A stretch of 64,000 nt of DNA, taken from NCBI GenBank assembly GCA_022414725.1, contig CM039464.1, positions 31,243,109 through 31,307,108 on the forward strand, written 5' to 3'. This document shows positions 20,331-31,805 of this stretch, piece after piece (position 1 is the stretch's first letter; every line of letters starts with the position of its first letter). The notes below the pieces were generated by a model. It did not search any database. It was not told where the DNA came from and was given only the letters and a program-made list of their open reading frames with translations. This DNA comes from Microglena sp. YARC (lineage: Eukaryota; Chlorophyta; Chlorophyceae; Chlamydomonadales; Chlamydomonadaceae). A program made the position numbers and the translations under genes.

Positions 20331-20570
20331 ATACAATTCCAAGGCTGCAGCTGAGCCTGTTTTTCTTCATGAAGCCTACGTTTCACTCACCCGTTTGGAA
20401 ATCTTCTAATCAAACCCTACTCTAAAGGCTATCAGAAGCATAGGTCAATCGGAGCATTCCTTGAGGTATTTAAAAAAGGGCGATAGTGCAAAAATGACGA
20501 AAACAAGGCTTCATCAAACCTGCTGTTCATGACGCCTGCTCACCTTCTTCCAATTCTTATTCCCCTCAGG

Positions 20571-21640
20571 CAATGTCCATTGAAACCAGGGAGCATGCTA
20601 TGCGGATTAGACAGTTTAAAGACTTGTCAAGGTCAAGAGGTCCTATGCACAAGAGCTCATGGCTGATTCGTCTGATTCTGTTGCACCATTTGCACAGCTA
20701 GAACTCAACGATGTGAAGGCTGCCCCCGCTGCTTCTCAGCCTGACGCGCTTTTACAGATCAGTCAAGAAGTGGAAGCTGCACCTGTTGCCTAACATGTGT
20801 GGAGCAGGCATCTGGCTGACAATTCCAAGAGGACTTCAGCACGCTGCTGATTCTCTCGCACTTGGTACACACCCGTGACTCAGCAATGTGAAAAAACCTG
20901 CTCCTGGTGCTCAGCCTGACGCATTGTCACAGATCAGCTAAGAGATGGAAGCTGCACCTGCTGGTACCTAACATGTTTGAAGCAGGCCTCCGGCTGAGAA
21001 TCTCAAAAGGGCGTTGGCAAACAACCTTATTATTGATTCATCTCATTCTGCTGCACCCGATGATCAGCCACAACTCAGCGATGTGAAGGCCCCTGCTCCT
21101 GCTGCTCAGCCTGACGCATTGTCACAGATCAACCAAGAAGTGGAAGCCGCACCTGATGTTACCTAATATGTGTGAAGCAGGCATCTGGCTGACAATCCAA
21201 AGAGGACCTAAGCACGCTGCTGACTCTGCTGCAACCGATGCACTACCACGTGTCGTTGGATGGAAGACTCCTGCTCCTGCTGCTCAGCCTGATGCACAGT
21301 AACAGATCAGGCAAGAGATGAAATTTGGCAGACAATCCCAAGAGGACCCAAGCATGCTTCTGATTATGTTTCAACCACTGCACTACCTCGCGTCCTTGGG
21401 TTGAAGAACCCTGCTCCTGCTGCCCAGCCTGATGCACAGTCACAGATCAGGCAAGAGATAAAATATGTCTGACAATCCCAAGAGGACCCTAGCATGCTTT
21501 TGATTCTTTTGTAGCCAATCCAATGCTACGTGTCGTTGGGTTGAAGACCCCTGCTTCTGCTGATCAGTCTGACGCACAGTAGCAGATCAGCAAAGAGGTG
21601 GTAGCTGCACCTGATGTTGCCGAACATGCACGAAGCAGGA
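20571..21640 (+). other. Coding-like degenerate tandem repeats
   Basis: A strong acceptor-like tract (cttattcccctcag) precedes a frame reading AMSIETREHAMRIRQFKDLS. It is followed by five to six diverged units of 150-200 bp whose best frame reads like AASQPDALLQISQEVEAAP. Frames are broken by stops and shifts. It could be a decayed Ala-rich gene whose exon was amplified, or simply repeat. I cannot assign a function. Confidence 0.4.
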
Positions 21641-21644
21641 CTCT

Positions 21645-22085
21645 GGCTGGTGTATGTATGGTACAGCCCAGGGGTGGCCGAGTAGGCTTAAGGGACTTGA
21701 ACAACCTCGAACAATGAATAAGGTATCTGGCTATTGAATGTATGGTACAGCCCAGGGGTGGCCAAATAGGCAAAAGGGGCTTGCCCAACCTCGGAGAATC
21801 AGGAAGAAGGCATTCGGCTGATTTATGTATGGAACAGCCCAGGGGTGGCCTAGTAGGCTGAAGGGACTTGCCCAACCTCAAACTATCAAGACAAAGGCAT
21901 TTGGCTGGTGTACGTATGGTACAGCCCAGGGGTAGCCAAGTAGGCTAAAGGGACTTGACCAAGCTTGAACAATGAAGAAGGCATTGGGCTGATGTATGTA
22001 TGGTACAGTCCAGGGGTAGCCAAATAGGCTAAAGGGGCTTGCCAAACGTCGAACAATGAAAAAGAAGGCGTTGGGCAGACAATCC
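21645..22085 (+). repeat. Tandem family A short units
   Basis: Five to six units of about 80 bp: gtatggtacagcccaggggt, ggccaagtaggctaaaggga, cttgcccaacctcgaacaat. Tandem organisation of an otherwise dispersed repeat. Confidence 0.85.
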
Positions 22086-22159
22086 CGTAAGGAAGTAATA
22101 ACCCTAACGGTAACGATTGCTACAGCTTGACAGTCTATAGTCCCTCAATTCAAACAAGT

Positions 22160-22275
22160 AATGATGATAACGCCTGGAGGAGCGTGGTATTAAGGGAGCC
22201 CCGTCTTGCGGCGGTAGGGAATGGCTGCTACTTAACCTGGCCAAAGATAGCATGATGGATAACAGCGAGTGCGAC
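22160..22275 (-). mobile_element. SINE I, tail half (split element)
   Basis: gataacgcctggaggagcgt through gataacagcgagtgcgac matches the SINE I tail and body. The head half is at about 23600-23700, so the element is interrupted by about 1.3 kb. Confidence 0.75.
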
Positions 22276-22450
22276 TGCTTCTGCTGCTGCTCTTGCTGCT
22301 ACAACCAATACTCCCCTTCCTGACCCATCTCCCTTCCGCGATGATGCTACTGCTGCTGTTAGACCTGAAGTGAATGCTAGTTTGGCGGCTGCTTTAGAAG
22401 CGGCTTTTGCTTCCTATCTGGCTGGTACCACCGCCCTGTCTGTGTTAACT
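22276..22450 (+). other. Ala-rich exon-like segment inside a split SINE
   Basis: An open frame of about 60 codons reads AAALAATTNTPLPDPSPFRD, then VNASLAAALEAAFASYLAGT and ends at ctgctg|gtaagc, a strong donor. No domain. It lies between the two halves of a SINE, so it arrived by insertion or rearrangement; it may be a captured exon. Confidence 0.4.
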
Positions 22451-23560
22451 GCTGGTAAGCATCTGCTGGTAAGAAGGCCTCTTATTCTGCTGGAAAGAAT
22501 TTGCTGGTAAGAAGGCCTCTTATTCTGCTGGTAAGCATCTGCTGGTAAGAAGGCCTCTTATTCTGCTGGTAAGCATCTGCTGGTAAGAAGGCCTCTTATC
22601 CTGCTGGTAAGCATCTGCTGGTAAGCAGGCCTCTTATTCTGCTGGTAAGCATCTGCTGGTAAGAAGGCCTCTTATTCTGCTGGTAAGCATCTGCTGGTAA
22701 GAAGGCCTCTTATTCTGCTGGTAAGCATCTGCTGGTAAGAAGGCCTCTTATTCTGCTGGTAAGCATCTGCTGGTAAGAAGGCCTCTTATTCTGCTGGTAA
22801 GCATCTGCTGGTAAGAAGGCCTCTTATTCTGCTGGTAAGCATCTGCTGGTAAGAAGGCCTCTTATTCTGCTGGTAAGCATCTGCTGGTAAGAAGGCCTCT
22901 TATTCTGCTGGTGAGCATCTGCTGGTAAGAAGGCCTCTTATTCTGCTGGTAAGCATCTGCTGGTAAGAAGGCCTCTTATTCTGCTGGTGAGCATCTGCTG
23001 GTAAGAAGGCCTCTTATTCTGCTGGTGAGCATCTGCTGGTAAGAAGGCCTCTTATTCTGCTGGTAAGCATCTGCTGGTAAGAAGGCCTCTTATTCTGCTG
23101 GTGAGCATCTGCTGGTAAGAAGGCCTCTTATTCTGCTGGTAAGCATCTGCTGGTAAGAAGGCCTCTTATCCTGCTGGTAAGCATCTGCTGGTAAGAAGGC
23201 CTCTTATTCTGCTGGTAAGCATCTGCTGGTAAGAAGGCCTCTTATCCTGCTGGTAAGCATCTGCTGGTAAGAAGGCCTCTTATCCTGCTGGTAAGCATCT
23301 GCTGGTAAGAAGGCCTCTTATTCTGCTGGTAAGCATCTGCTGGTAAGAAGGCCTCTTATCCTGCTGGTAAGCATCTGCTGGTAAGAAGGCCTCTTATTCT
23401 GCTGGTGAGCATCTGCTGGTAAGAAGGCCTCTTATTCTGCTGGTAAGCATCTGCTGGTAAGAAGGCCTCTTATTCTACTGGTAAGCATCTGCTGGTAAGA
23501 AGGCCTCTTATTCTACTGGTAAGAATCTGCTGGTAAGAAGGCCTCTCATTCTGATGACTT
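22448..23560 (+). repeat. 38-bp array with two splice-donor-like sites per unit
   Basis: About 28 units of ctgctggtaagcat plus ctgctggtaagaaggcctct and tatt. Every unit contains ctg|gtaag twice, close to the U1-complementary consensus, giving more than fifty donor-like sites in 1.1 kb. Variants are few (gtgagc, tatcctg). Confidence 0.95.
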
Positions 23561-23599
23561 TCTCAATAGGAAACGGAAGGCGTTGGCGATGACGAGGGT

Positions 23600-23700
23600 G
23601 TGTGTTTCTAAACGAGACTAAAGCACACCCTTAGGGATTTTAACCCCGCACCTTCTTGTTTCGACGTGCTCAACCATTGAGTCATTTGTCTAAACGGGAT
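23600..23700 (-). mobile_element. SINE I, tRNA-like head half (split element)
   Basis: agcacacccttagggatttt and ctcaaccattgagtcatttg are the head of SINE I on the minus strand (box A like tgactcaatggttgagc). Confidence 0.75.
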
Positions 23701-23784
23701 CTCAATTCAAACAGGAAAATCAACTAGTACCTGGTTTAGAACAATAATTTCAAAAAAAAGACCTCAGGCTAATAGTCTCGGAAG

Positions 23785-25130
23785 GACATGAAGTTTGTGG
23801 CAGGGGTGGCAGTACAGCTTGTCAAGGTCCTGCCAGCATGAAGTTTGTGGCAGGGGTGGCAGTACAGCTTGTCAAGGGCCTGCCAGCATGAAGTTTGTGG
23901 CAGGGGTGGCAGTACAGCTTGTCAAGGGCCTGCCAGCATGAAGTTTGTGGCAGGGGTGGCAGTACAGCTTGTCAAGGTCCTGCCAGCATGAAGTTTGTGG
24001 CAGGGGTGGCAGTACAGCTTGTCAAGGTCCTGCCAGCATTGAAATTTGTGGCAGGGGTGGCAGTACAACTTGTCAAGGTCCTACCAGTATGAAGTTTGTG
24101 GCAGGGGTGGCAGTACAGCTTGTCAAGGTCCTGCCAGCATGAAGTTTGTGGCAGGGGTGGCAGTACAGCTTGTCAAGGTCCTGCCAGCATGAAGTTTTTG
24201 GCAGGGGTGGCAGTACAGCTTGTCAAGGTCCTGCCAGCATGAAGTTTGTGGCAGGGGTGGCAGTACAGCTTGTCAAGGTCCTGCCAGCATGAAGTTTGTG
24301 GCAGGGGTGGCAGTACAGCTTGTCAAGGTCCTGCCAGCATGAAGTTTGTGGCAGGGGTGGCAGTACAGCTTGTCAAGGTCCTGCCAGCATGAAGTTTGTG
24401 GCAGGGGTGGCAGTACAGCTTGTCAAGGTCCTGCCAGCATGAAGTTTGTGGCAGGGGGGGGCAGTACAGCTTTTCAAGGTCCTGCCAGCATGAAGTTTGT
24501 GGCAGGGGTGGCAGTACAGCTTGTCAAGGTCCTGCCAGCATGAAGTTTGTGGCAGGGGTGGCAGTACAGCTTGTCAAGGTCCTGCCAGCATGAAGTTTGT
24601 GGCAGGGGTGGCAGTACAGCTTGTCAAGGTCCTGCCAGCATGAAGTTTGTGGCAGGGGTGGCAGTACAGCTTGTCAAGGGCCTGCCAGCATGAAGTTTGT
24701 GGCAGGGGTGGCAGTACAGCTTGTCAAGGTCCTGCCAGCATGAAGTTTGTGGCAGGGGTGGCAGTACAGCTTGTCAAGGTCCTGCCAGCATGAAGTTTGT
24801 GGCAGGGGTGGCAGTACAGCTTGTCAAGGTCCTGCCAGCATGAAGTTTGTGGCAGGGGTGGCAGTACAACTTGTCAAGGTCCTGCCAGCATGAAGTTTGT
24901 GGCAGGGGTGGCAGTACAGCTTGTCAAGGTCCTGCCAGCATGAAGTTTGTGGCAGGGGTGGCAGTACAGCTTATCATGGTCCTGCCAGCATGAAATTTGT
25001 GGCAGGGGTGGCAGTACAGCTTGTCAAGGTCCTGCCAGCATGAAATTTGTGGCAGGGGTGGCAGTACAACTTGTTAGGGTCCTACCAGTATGAAGTTTGT
25101 GGCAGGGGTGGCAGTACAACTTGTCAAGAT
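23785..25130 (+). repeat. 50-bp tandem array
   Basis: About 27 highly similar units: gccagcatgaagtttgtggc, aggggtggcagtacagcttg, tcaaggtcct. The unit is not a multiple of three, so the 65-codon frames that appear are not proteins. Divergence is higher at both ends than in the middle. Confidence 0.95.
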
Positions 25131-25261
25131 CAAGGTTGAAAGGCATGAGCCCCCAAAGTAATTCATGCAACGTTACATTTGGGGTCAACTCCTTTGAGAC
25201 ACTCATGAGAAGAATGTTGTCTCTGTCCAACCCGCACTTGTCTACACCCCTGTGTGTTTGT

Positions 25262-25370
25262 TTGATACAGTCCAGGGTGTTGGTGGTTGGCCCCAGTGCA
25301 AGCACACGGGCTGGCCCCCTCAACCTCACACCTTGTAATGCGTAAGGCGTACTATGTATTTATGTACGTG
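25262..25370 (-). repeat. Family B repeat, minus copy
   Basis: ttggccccagtgcaagcaca and ctcaacctcacaccttgtaa. Confidence 0.7.
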
Positions 25371-25464
25371 TGTTTTGCCTGTCTTGAAGATGAAGAAGAA
25401 GAAAAAGAAAAAGACGATGACGACGACGTTCCATTTATGTTTATCGGATTCAAATTAGCTGCAT

Positions 25465-25870
25465 GGATTTCCCATATGCCAGTACCTCCCATACCCTCTT
25501 GCAGCCATGGGGTGCACCTCACATCATCTCCCTCTGGCAGCCATGGGGTGCACCTCACCGCCCCGATGTACCTCCCATACCCTCTTGCAGCCATGGGGTG
25601 CACCTTACATCATCTCCCTCTGGCAGCCATGGGGTGCACCTCACCGCCCCGATGTACCTCCCATACCCTCTTGCAGCCATGGGGTGCACCTGACATCATC
25701 TCCCTCTGGCAGCCATGGGGTGCACCTCACCGTCCCGATGTACCTCCCATACCCTCTTGCAGCCATGGGGTGCAGTAGTGGTGCACCTGGCATCATCTCC
25801 CTCTGGCAGCCATGGGGTGCACCTCACCGTCCTGATGTACCTCCCTTACCCACTATTCCTCCTCCTGACA
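25465..25870 (+). repeat. Tandem array of about 110-bp units
   Basis: Four units: cataccctcttgcagccatg, gggtgcacctcacatcatct, ccctctggcagccatggggt. Each holds two acceptor-like pyrimidine-cag sites. Frames across it are open but not protein-like. Confidence 0.9.
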
Positions 25871-26009
25871 GCGTTGGGGTATCCTAACAGACACGCTGGA
25901 CCTCCCTTACCCACTGCGATGCATGATGCACCCACTGTACCGAGTTATCAATACGAATCTCTCGACACATCTTTTCTTTTCTTGGCACCTTGGCCATAGG
26001 ATTGCACAA

Positions 26010-26385
26010 AATATTGCCAACGTGGTTAGATCTTGCCAACGTGGCAACGTGGTTAGATCTTGCCATCTTGCCAACGTGGTTAGATCTTGCCAACGTGGCA
26101 ACGTGGTTAGATCTTGCCATCTTGCCAACGTGGTTAGATCTTGCCAACGTGGCAATGTGGTTAGATCTTGCCAAAGTGGTTAGATCTTGCCAACGTGGCA
26201 ACGTGGTTAGATCTTGCCAACGTGGTTAGATCTTGCCAACGTGGCAACGTGGTTAAATCTTGCCATCTTGCCAACGTGGTTAGATCTTGCCAAATGGTAA
26301 GATCTTGCTAAATGGTTAAATCTTGCCAAATGGTCAGATCTTGCTAAATGGTTAGATCTTGCCATCTTGCCAACGTGGTTAAATC
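26010..26385 (+). repeat. Tandem array of ttgccaacgtggttagatc
   Basis: About eighteen 19-bp units and 9-11-bp half units (ttgccaacgtggcaacgtgg, ttgccatcttgccaacgtgg). 26390-26910 shows no supported feature. Confidence 0.9.
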
Positions 26386-26914
26386 ACTTTTCTATCATCA
26401 GTCACCTACCTACATGCTGACTGTATGGACCACCGACAATATTGACGGCTCTTTCAAGTAATGCTTTTCGACCTGAGTGTTGTGCGCTGTTGCACTTGGT
26501 AACGCAGCTTCAGCCAGTAATTTGGCAGCTCGGCTTCTTCAGAAGTAAAATTGATTCCCAGGGGAAATTATAACGTTATAAAAGAAAATAAAAATATAGC
26601 AGAACAATAAGCGTTATCATCAAAACATGCTTGATATAATCTATGGTAGTTCACAGTCATGGATATTCTGCACTGGTGTCCTGTTGGTTCTGAAAATGAT
26701 TAAATATGGCTATCTGCGGCTATTTGCTACGATTTTACGCTGTTGTGCAGTCGATGTTGAAGATGAATACGGTATATCAGTATATGTAATATTCAATTCA
26801 AAGCAAAGCATTATTATCAACAAGTGCCTTGCCTAAAGGTGCTCAAAGAAGAAGGGGGGGCATACTGACATGGGTATATACGCCTAGGTCTACGTAATAT
26901 AATTTCTCAGTACG

Positions 26915-27089
26915 TGTGTTACAGTCTAGGGGCTGAACAAGGTCAAAGGACTTGCCAAACCGTGACAGGAAGGGCTAAAAGAAGGAGCATGTATGAACTG
27001 AACCCCAGTACCTCACACAATAGTTTATCGATGGGGGCCTTGAGTTCTGCATACAGTGATAGTTTAATTATACAATTGTAATGTGTGTA

Positions 27090-27132
<43 letters not shown>
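26915..27132 (+). repeat. Family A repeat followed by (GT)n(GA)n
   Basis: gtgttacagtctaggggctg to gatagtttaattatacaatt, then gtgtgtatgtgtgtgtgtgt and a GA tract. Confidence 0.75.
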
Positions 27133-27138
<6 letters not shown>

Positions 27139-27342
27139 TACATACACTCAGCAGAACACAGCCGAGACAAGACAGCAGCACCTTCTGCCAACTATCCAAG
27201 TTCATAACAGGAAGCATGAGGGTTTTTGAGGCGCTCCCACGAACCCCATTAATCGTCATCCCACAAGAGAAGGTTATATAATCAACTTATGCGATTCTTG
27301 CAATAAATAACAGTTTTCTTATCTCCCTGTTTCCACAAGAGT

Positions 27343-27405
27343 GACCTCGGTGGGGCTCGAACCCACAACCTCGAGCTACCAGTACGCCACGAGGCCGTCA
27401 TGCTT
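27343..27405 (-). repeat. tRNA-Trp-like SINE head, anticodon arm deleted
   Basis: Minus strand: gcctcgtggcgtactggtag joined directly to ctcgaggttgtgggttcgag and ccccaccgaggt. Box A and box B intact, acceptor ends pair (cctcg/cgagg), anticodon arm missing. Confidence 0.6.
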
Positions 27406-27541
27406 CAAAAACTTCAATAACATAAAATAATAAAGAGGCCATTACCTTGCTTTCTGTTGAAGAATGTTTGTGGTGTTTCCACTGCCAGGATAAGTGGCCA
27501 TTGTAATCTTTCTTTCTTTCTTGTTTGCTTTCTGTTGAAGG

Positions 27542-28084
27542 ATGTTTGCTCGGCGTTTGTCTGCTCTCTGTTCCTTTCCTTGGGAAAACCAACAGAAGGA
27601 AATCATGTGGCGTCTTGCAGCTGATGGGGTCCGTGGAGCATCATCCAGGGTACAGTTTCGTTGCCCATGTTGCCCTGATGCGCCTCCAGACTCAGATGCT
27701 CGTATGCACAGTTTTTGGACTTGTCCCGTGGCTGTGGCGGTTCGAGATGCTATTCAGACCACCCTGCTTGCCTCTACCACTGTCCCCCTCCAACGGGCCA
27801 GCCTCTGGTTGTGCTACCCCCGCCCTTCTTCGACTATTAATCTGGAGGTGTGGGGTGTTGTCTGCCTTGCTGCTCTGTCAGCCATGGATCATGGTCGACT
27901 GCTAGCGTGGAGGTTGCACTATGCAGCCTCTAACCAGGCTCTTCTTAACCAAGGTCAACGCACTCTCTATGAGGTGTGGGGACTAACTAATCCGCACGAG
28001 GTGGCATCCCGCCCTATCTCTGTCCGGGCTGGGGCCCTTGCTGTGACTGATTTTTGGGCCCGCATCGCTGACTTTAATTTGTAG
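27542..28084 (+). pseudogene. Retroelement C-terminal zinc-finger (zf-RVT-like) fragment
   Basis: A 180-codon frame with FRCPCCPDAPPDSDARMHSF and WTCPVAVAVRDAI: the Cys-x2-Cys, His, Cys spacing resembles the zf-RVT domain found at the C terminus of non-LTR retrotransposon reverse transcriptases. No reverse-transcriptase core is seen upstream (that side is repeat), so it is at best a 5'-truncated insertion. It follows a truncated copy of the SINE whose end is gccattgtaatcttt. Confidence 0.45.
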
Positions 28085-28586
28085 CCATTGGGTCACCCCC
28101 GGATGATTGGGAGGACACTGTGGACTCTTATCACCCCTTCATTAGTCATGGGGGAGCCAGGGTCAATATGGGTTCTCCCCCTCAAACTTTTCCGCATGAA
28201 GATGCTTCCCTCATCCACGATCCTCCCCTGTCTCCTCCCCCCATCCCACCTTCACCATCTACGCTCTTCACTCCTGTTCTCCCCATGGTTCCACTGGTAC
28301 CCTCCCCTTCTCACACGCACCGGTTAGGTAGCCAACTGATTTTGCCAGAAGAGTGGTCTTACGATTAGCTGATACCTTTTTGCTAGTCTTTCATTGCACG
28401 CGCCTGCTTGCTTGCCTCTTATCAGCATGAATAGCGGTGCTCTCACTTGTTTTATGTCTTGGTGACTCCTTGTGTACTCCCTTAGAACTATCAGTCCTGA
28501 CAGTACTGTGACAGCTTCCCGTAGTGACAGCTTCCTGTGGACTGCGTCACCGGTTCCCCTGACACGGACTGTATAGCCTGTACCCT

Positions 28587-28736
28587 TATCAGGGTACAGG
28601 CTGCCGCTCCTTCCTCCACTGGTGCCCCTTAATGGGTCTCCTGTGCTTGTAATGTTATTCTCGTCTCCGTGTACAGATAGGCGCGTCTGTTCCGCTGCAA
28701 CATCTGTCCACTCCACGGAGTGTATTAAAGCTGATA
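28587..28736 (+). repeat. Left LTR, 150 bp
   Basis: Begins tatcagggtacaggctgccg and ends gtgtattaaagctgata; the ends tatcag/ctgata are inverted repeats of each other. Differs from the right LTR at only a few positions (cctgtgctt/ccagtgctt, gtacagatagg/gtatagattgg). Confidence 0.85.
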
Positions 28737-30026
28737 GGTTATCGGGCTCATCGTGATACCGCTGCTTTTCAAATGCTACTTCCGCGAGGAACTCCTGCCG
28801 GCTTTGTGAAACTCAACGATCGGATTGGTGTTTCCGGGTCGCGCGGGATTCGCAGCGTCATTGTAAGCAATGGCTGCGACCTTATCTTCCAACAGAGGTC
28901 AAGGTTCCTTTGATTGGCTAGACGATTGCGCGCCAGCGGCCTCTGCTAACGGTCATGAGGATCCTTCCGCCATCGTGGAAGTAACCCCCCCCCAGTCATT
29001 CCTCCGATCTTCTCTTCCTTTTCCTCCCCTGCCATCTGTCGCCTCCTCCCGTCTGTCGTAGATGAGTGTGACGTGCAGACTCAAGTCGGCGACTAGCCTG
29101 GACATCGGTGGAGATACCCTGTCTTCGTCTGCTTGCGTCCTTGACGTCGCTATCATATCTCCGGTGTTTGAGGCTCTGCCTGCATACAGGAGGTTGCCAA
29201 GCCGACCAAGCTCCCTGCTGATGTCTACGTCGTCTTTGCCCCCTTTGCTCTGCCCAGCCGACGGTCGGCTACTGGCATGAGCTTGCGCTCTAGTGGCTCT
29301 GTGCTACCTTCTGGGGAATTTTTTCGATCAAGCTGGCGGATCGCCGGCCCTGCCGTAGGGTTCGCCAGAGGAGGACGACCTACGTCCGACGACCTACCTT
29401 ACCTGGAGATTCTGGAGGTGTTAGGAAGCAGGGGGGTATGGTCAGCACCACTACGGGTGCTGCTCCCTCTACTCCCCAACCGGGTGAGTCGAGCGATAGA
29501 GGGGGGGACTTGGGATTGACTGATCATCGACGGCGGGATATTCGGACCTTTACATGCCTCGGCTCTGCTCTTCGCATCCTAGCGATAAATTCTCGAATTC
29601 TGCCCTTGCGATTTGCGATTTCTGCCATTGGTGCGATTTTCTGCACCAGGTGCGACTTGCTGCACTGTCATTCTCGTCTCCTTTTTCCCATACCTCAAAT
29701 CTCGACTTCGACCTAAAGCTTCCCCACCTTCTGTGATTCCAGGTCTCGCAGCGCCGGACTTCGCCTATGCTAAAGGCCGAAGTGGACGCCGTCCTGGCCC
29801 TAGTCCAGCGGCCGTGGAGGATCTTTGGCATGATATCTTGGTGGATATTTTGTTTCTCTCTTGGGATCCTTGGGACCCCTGGGTGCGTTCCGTGGTTCGA
29901 CATAGGTCGCTTCTTTGTCTTACCGTGCCCCAGGTTCCCTCTTTAGGTGTATGCATCAGCTACATGAGTTTGGGTTCAAGTGTTTGAGTTCTGATAGGGC
30001 TTAGGAATTTTTAGTTAAGTGGTACA

Positions 30027-30480
30027 GTGGCGTGGTTGATATCGGTTGGGGCAGTGCATGAGTTATCTTTGGCATACACTGCACAGCAGAATGCAACTGT
30101 GGAGAGGTACAACGGGGTCTTACAGTCTATAGCTAGGAGCGTCCACCTGGTGTCTAAACTAACTAAGTCTTTCTGGCCCTATGCCTTCCTAGCTGCTTGT
30201 TACCTTCGTAATCGTTTTGCCCAATCAGGGAGATAAGACTCCTTTGGAGCTTTTCTTTGGGGTTGCACCTGATGTGTCGTTTTTGTGTTTGTTTGGTTGC
30301 CCTTGCTATGTCACCTTAGTATTGGGAAGTAACGCAACAAGCTAGTTAGAAAGGCATTATTTGGTAGACTGGTTGGGTATTCCCTGGTGAGTAAGGTTTA
30401 TTATATTTGGGTTCCGATGTTGCGCCAGTTAGTAGTGAGTAGTGATGTACTCTCTATCTCCAGTTAGTCTAAACTGTCTT
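30027..30480 (+). pseudogene. Copia integrase C-terminal region, frameshifted
   Basis: Frame 1 reads HELSLAYTAQQNATVERYNG and FWPYAFLAACYLRNRFA, the Glu-containing end of the DDE core (VERYN) of Ty1/Copia integrase. A frameshift near 30230 leads into DKTPLELFFGVAPDVSFLCL and FGCPCYV, and later KVYYIWVPMLRQLVVSSDV, all characteristic of the Copia integrase C terminus (GKTPYEL, FGC, SRDV-type words). Broken by frameshift and stops. Confidence 0.8.
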
Positions 30481-31655
30481 TCTGGGTTCTTCCATTAGTA
30501 TGGGTCCCCGTGCCCGCTTGCATCCCTCCTGTCATCAAACGGTGATATGTTATGTGTTACCGGTAATTCCCTACGTCCTTTAACGACCCCAATTGTTGTT
30601 GGCTGGCCTGGCTGGGATGTATCCAGATTGCATTCCAGACCAGGGCCTGATCTTGCTGTATTGTGTGTGAAGTTTTAGGGCGGGTGGGAGTTGGATATCC
30701 AAACTATAATTTAGCCGAATCTCAGGGGGTCGCCAGGCCCTCCTCTGTGCCATGTTTTATCGGTGAAGCTTTAGGATTTAGACAGCCTTCGATCATAGTG
30801 GTACCTGGATCAGGTCCATTGCCTAATAGTCGCCAACCTCCGACCACCTCGGATGGCTCGCAGGTGTCGATAATTCCTTCGCCTCCTTTCATCCCTGGTG
30901 GATTATTCGGGTCAAGCCCATGTGATGATGTAGCCGTTACCGAACGTGTAAGTGATGATCTTGAACACTGGTCTAGCTTGATACTGCGTATGGCTGGGGT
31001 GTTACAGTCAACCCAGGATTCATTGTTTTAGGTGCTGCTGGTTCTCATACGTAGGTTAACATGGCCCTATGTGTGGGTGCCTATTCCTCAGCACCGCCTA
31101 GACTGTCTTGTAGGGTAGTCTAGATTGGTGGAGCGTTACGACGCTTTGTTTAGGCAGCTTCCTTTCAGCTGTCTTTCTTGGTTTTGGTGGAAGGTGGTAA
31201 TTACTTCAGACCACCGTTATAGCGTCTTGATGGTTTCTGTCTCTTTGTTCCATAGGCAGATGGTTCATTCTGTGGAGCTCATCATAGGTTAGCTATTTCT
31301 TGTTACTCCACACTGTTTTTAAATCACCAGCCCCTCACGTGATTAGAACTTTTTGTGGAGTGTAGTAATTGTTTCCCTTCGGATTTTACTGTGAATTGGT
31401 GGGCTGGGTAATCTTGCAGTTGTACTTGCAGATGTACCGCCGCTCACCTCTTTCTTGTTTTCCGAGTGTATTTCAAGCGCCCTTTCAGTCCATCCTTTGC
31501 AGTCGATTCTTAAAAGTCCTTTTTTTTGCGTTTACTATTTTTCAAGTGAACAATGGGTTTTCTGTACTGTGTTTGTACGTCTAAACTTCTATTGTTCATT
31601 GGACTTTGTTTCCTTTGTTGGTTACGAGTTCCTTGAAGTTTAACTTCGCATCCTT

Positions 31656-31805
31656 TGTCAGGGTACAGGCTGCCGCTCCTTCCTCCACTGGTGCCCCTTA
31701 ATGGGTCTCCAGTGCTTGTAATGTTATTCTCGTCTCCGTGTATAGATTGGCGCGTCTGTTCCGCTGCAACATCTGTCCACTCCACGGAGTGTATTAAAGC
31801 TGATA
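31656..31805 (+). repeat. Right LTR, 150 bp
   Basis: tgtcagggtacaggctgccg to gtgtattaaagctgata; the first base pair of the terminal inverted repeat is changed relative to the left LTR. Confidence 0.85.

Larger units (their letters stand above)
28587..31805 (+). mobile_element. Copia-type LTR retrotransposon remnant
   Basis: Two 150-bp direct repeats (28587-28736 and 31656-31805) flank about 2.9 kb. A tRNA primer-binding-like site ggttatcgggctc follows the left LTR. Internal frames include a degenerate gag-like start (28870) and a Copia integrase piece (30027 onward). Most of the polymerase region is missing, so it is an internally deleted, non-autonomous copy. I see no clear target-site duplication. 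Confidence 0.75.

Noticed and set aside
23895..24593. 65-codon frames in the 50-bp array
   Set aside because: The unit length is not a multiple of three, so the frames rotate through all phases; not a protein repeat.
22448..25130. Possible CRISPR arrays (38-bp and 50-bp units)
   Set aside because: Units are directly adjacent with no unique spacers and no cas genes; the genome is eukaryotic.
25024..25887. 101- to 163-codon frames over the 110-bp array
   Set aside because: Same peptide repeated in shifted frames, no start context.
26627..26836. 69-codon plus frame
   Set aside because: No domain, no splice context, AT-rich random-looking sequence.
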